Source: Hypholoma sublateritium FD-334 SS-4
Taxonomy: Eukaryota; Basidiomycota; Agaricomycetes; Agaricales; Strophariaceae
Direction of reading: 5' to 3'
DNA length: 35,684 nucleotides
NCBI GenBank assembly: GCA_000827495.1
Contig: KN817535.1
Span: forward strand, 87,795 to 123,478
The position numbers were made by a program, and so were the translations under genes. Within the stretch, counting starts at the first letter, position 1. The number at the start of each line of letters is the position of its first letter. The notes beneath the pieces were generated by a model. That model made no database searches. It saw only the letters and a list, made by a program, of their open reading frames with translations, and was not told where the DNA came from. Shown one piece after another: positions 33,007 through 35,684 of the stretch.

Positions 33007-33534
33007 ATGTTATACCACCACCTGCCTGGCGCAATGCCGCAGGGTCATCGCTCCATTACGTCTCAAAAACGTTCATCAGCGTACTTCCCTGAATATGTCT
33101 GCCGCTCTGATCCAACCCGAGTTCCCTCGAGCAAAGGTCCCACTCCACCCACAAAAGGTCAAGTCTTTCAACAATATAAGCCACATTATCAAGCGCAATC
33201 TATCTCCCTGATCCAATGTGGTCCTCTCAAAGTGGGTATGTGGGTATATGCGTTTCTTGAGTAAGTTTGCAGCCCAGTCTATGCTTCATCCATGATATAA
33301 TTCTTTTCCTTTGAATAATACACACACAGTGAAAAACCTCTCCCTCATGCATGCATCATCGAGGTTGTACCAATAAGCCCAAAGGTATACTCGTTTACTA
33401 TCGAATTTCCGCACAAGCAATATGCGGCCAACTTACATCGTACAAAACCTGTTCTTATAAACAATATGGATCGAGCCAATGCCTGTACCGTGCAAAGAGA
33501 TGCAGGACGTGGGTTAATAGTCCGCACATATTAA
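33007..33534 (+). CDS. possible small two-exon gene, unknown function
   Basis: Exon 1 is 33007-33260 and exon 2 is 33330-33534. The 69-bp intron has a GTAAGT donor and an ACACACAG acceptor, and joins phase 2 to give an Asp codon. The product is 152 residues. Exon 2 is open with balanced composition (for example HACIIEVVPISPKVYSFTIEF) despite being too short to stand out by length. The end of exon 1 (QSISLIQCGPLKVGMWVYAFL) also looks protein-like. I recognise no family, and the start codon is uncertain because the upstream DNA is repetitive. It may be a decayed or partial gene. Confidence 0.4.
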
Positions 33535-34409
33535 TCGTGTAAGCCTTCATGTACATACGCACTTGCGTTACACAGCACGAATGCTTTCTTGTGATATTTC
33601 ACATCCCAGATGACCACAGTCAAGATTTTTATAAGGGCCTTTTCATATACCGAGCAACCGGGCAACCGGGTGAGGCCGGCGATGCAAGAGCGTTCGTCGA
33701 GAAGTCAAGCTCTGAATCAAGGAGCTTTCCATATATGGCAGCCTCTTGCACTGCCACACCCTGCGGCACGAGTCAATATTTACTTGAACTGCTAATATGA
33801 TAACGTCTCTCTTGACACCTCACCATCCACATAGCGCAATGCCGTGGATTCATTCCCCCCTCTACAAATAACACTGCATTGTCTTTCTCCTTAACGGACC
33901 CATCGCTATGAACCAGGCTGCGACAAGCACTTCCGGCGACCAACGGGACTTACGAACCGGCAGAGCAGGCCGTGAACGTTGAACACCCATACTTAATGTA
34001 AACTCAATTGATACGATAATCTTGGATATTGAGATTTTATGCGATAACACAGAGTCACTGTGACCCCAGCGATAGCATACAACAAAATAATCGTCCACAT
34101 TGAAGGAGTTCTTCAAGAGACACTAGCACGTCAGCCATACAAAAACATTTAGGTAGTAACCCTAAAACGCGGCGAATTAACGCAGTATGAAGACAGTAAG
34201 GAAGCCGGTCACTCCCGCGAACATATCGTACGCATTCATTTCCAAAGCTTCGACAGTAAGAATTTTTGGTTCATATTTTTATCTGAACTCATAATCGGAA
34301 CTCCAAATGTGAACTTGCCGCAAATCTGAACTCACTTGGGAAGTTCAGATTTTATAGGAAGTTCAGATTTACTTCAAATATTTGTTCAATATACAGCCAT
34401 CATTCTGAG
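33535..34409. other. no gene recognised
   Basis: AT-richer sequence with short open frames only. From about 34260 to 34380 the motif aagttcagatt and its complement occur several times. Confidence 0.45.
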
Positions 34410-35270
34410 TGAGGTGCACCGCGCGTCTGCCGTCGTCAGTCGGCACGCGCTCCAGCCTCCTGCTGACAGTTGGCGACTTTCCGCCCCACGCACATGATCC
34501 TCCTGGTAAGCAAACCAGCAAACCAGTTCGTTGTGAAACATCAGATAAGATTTGGATAAGATCCTCGTTCTAAGTACCACAAAAGACACAAGTACTCGCT
34601 TCGTACTCGCTCAAACTTTGCACGATAAGATACTGTTTAGTATTTAAATATTTATAATTCATGGCTTTCTACTGATGTACAAGAATTGTAGTCTATGCCA
34701 TCCATGGTGGCATGTGGTCTGTGCTGGAGCAANGGGTGCGGTGCCACGGACTGGTTGATGTGGCTGCGGCGCGGCTGCGGCGNGTCGCGCCCTACATGCC
34801 TTTGAGCCCACTGCCCAGTGCTTGAACCGGAGCGCGCCACTTGGTCGCGCGCAGGTGATATCCGACAAGCTTTGCTAAGGGAGAGGTAGACGATGCTCGT
34901 TCCTGAGGGCATTGCCGCGCTCCCAGGCAGGTCGTAGAAGGGCTCGAATGTCTGCGGGGCGGCGGGCGGCGAGATCGTGTTGTATTACTAGTTCCCATCA
35001 CCCGAGGTGGGTACGGAGCGGCGAGGGTGAGGAGAAGCCTGATGACATGCGGATACGAGCGGCGGAGGGAGGAGGTATTGGAGGAGAGCCAACCGCTCGC
35101 GCTGATGTGGTCGATTTTACTGATGATGCCACCGGCCAAACATGCAACAAACATGAGCTGAACCGAATTTATTACATAATGGTCTGGGACCACGTGCGTG
35201 GGGTGGAAAGTCAAAAGCTCCTGCTGACCGTTGAGGACATTGCAAGCCGTCACACCATATGGCACCAGTA
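34410..35270. repeat. segment bounded by a weak inverted repeat
   Basis: The complement of gactttccgccccacgcaca near 34475 matches cgtgcgtggggtggaaagtc near 35193, with weaker similarity outward to ggtgcac (34412) and tggcacc (35268). The inside includes a diverged minus-strand frame (34792-35265) without a recognised domain. It could be an old miniature element. Confidence 0.35.
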
Positions 35271-35684
35271 GCTGTCAATCTCATCTATCAAGTATTGGAA
35301 GTTGCCAAACTAACTTCAAATATCCACACCAGCAACTGCCCAAAGCCTTGGGCAGTTGGCCCAGGGCAAATCTCAGCAACAAGTCCTTACATGTGCNACT
35401 TCAATAATGGTAATTGCCCAGTGCCATTTTCCGGCAGCATCTGGCAAGCAGCTGAGTTTGAAAAACAGCAGGAAAGAGGTGGCAAGGCCGGCTTGAGGGC
35501 CTGAAAAATTCCCACGGTCCCTCAAAAATGCGAAATTGCCCAAAACATGTCAATCTAGGAAAAACACATTCAGCTGCTGATTTCTCCTGCTTAAAAATAT
35601 ATTTTCATATTACCAGAAAAGGAAATATTCCAAAAATAGAAAAAACCAAAAATGTAGCCCTCTTTTGGGACTTTCTAAATCTGC
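35271..35684. other. no gene recognised
   Basis: Contains one short perfect palindrome (aactgccca and tgggcagtt around 35334-35357). Otherwise AT-rich and unassigned up to the window end. Confidence 0.45.

Overview
The window looks like draft genomic sequence of a filamentous basidiomycete, probably an agaricomycete. Spliceable genes carry GT-AG introns of about 50-75 bp. The recognisable families (a basidiomycete-type BTB protein, an integrase-core gene with short introns, an IML1/DEPDC5 fragment, an AreA-like DUF1752 motif, a chromodomain Ty3/gypsy element) fit a fungus. Scattered N bases and one 761-bp N block (24091-24851) mark it as draft. Most of the window is repeats and non-coding sequence; few of the long open frames are genes.

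The main object is a 13.7-kb DNA transposon-like element at 9265-22965. It has terminal inverted repeats (TIRs) of about 450 bp whose outermost 38 bp are identical, subterminal arrays of a TGCGC-plus-A/T motif, and a perfect 6-bp target duplication (gtgatg) on both sides. It lies inside a dispersed repeat. An uninterrupted copy of that repeat at about 23.27-23.6 kb shows what the empty site looks like. The element carries a five-exon gene for a DDE integrase-core protein (16938-19006), which is the likely transposase. Divergently from it, 109 bp away, is an intact four-exon BTB/POZ gene (15710-16828). Downstream is a five-exon gene of unknown function (19101-20520). Near the right TIR is a broken genomic copy of the C-terminal part of IML1, the GATOR1/SEACIT subunit, still with an intron (about 21185-22205). 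I know of no described superfamily that combines this integrase, this end sequence and a 6-bp duplication. A second, diverged terminus of the same type ends at 8911, so a family probably exists.

Region by region: 1-8.7 kb is GC-rich repeat sequence with a long inverted repeat (about 170-950 against 6480-7255), a 41-bp-arm hairpin (2871-2965) and a block of diverged GC-rich repeats (3.2-5.3 kb). 8.7-23 kb is the orphan terminus, the host repeat and the large element. 23-27.6 kb holds more copies of the host repeat, the gap and simple repeats. 27.7-28.1 kb is the 5' part of an AreA-like (DUF1752) gene, cut off by the LTR of a 5'-truncated Ty3/gypsy chromovirus that runs leftward (28099-32290). 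32.3-33.0 kb is a GGCGTTCC-type degenerate repeat, followed by a possible small two-exon gene (33007-33534) and unassigned sequence with a weak inverted repeat.

Exon boundaries and frames were worked out by eye. Domain names rest on recognising motifs, not on a database search.
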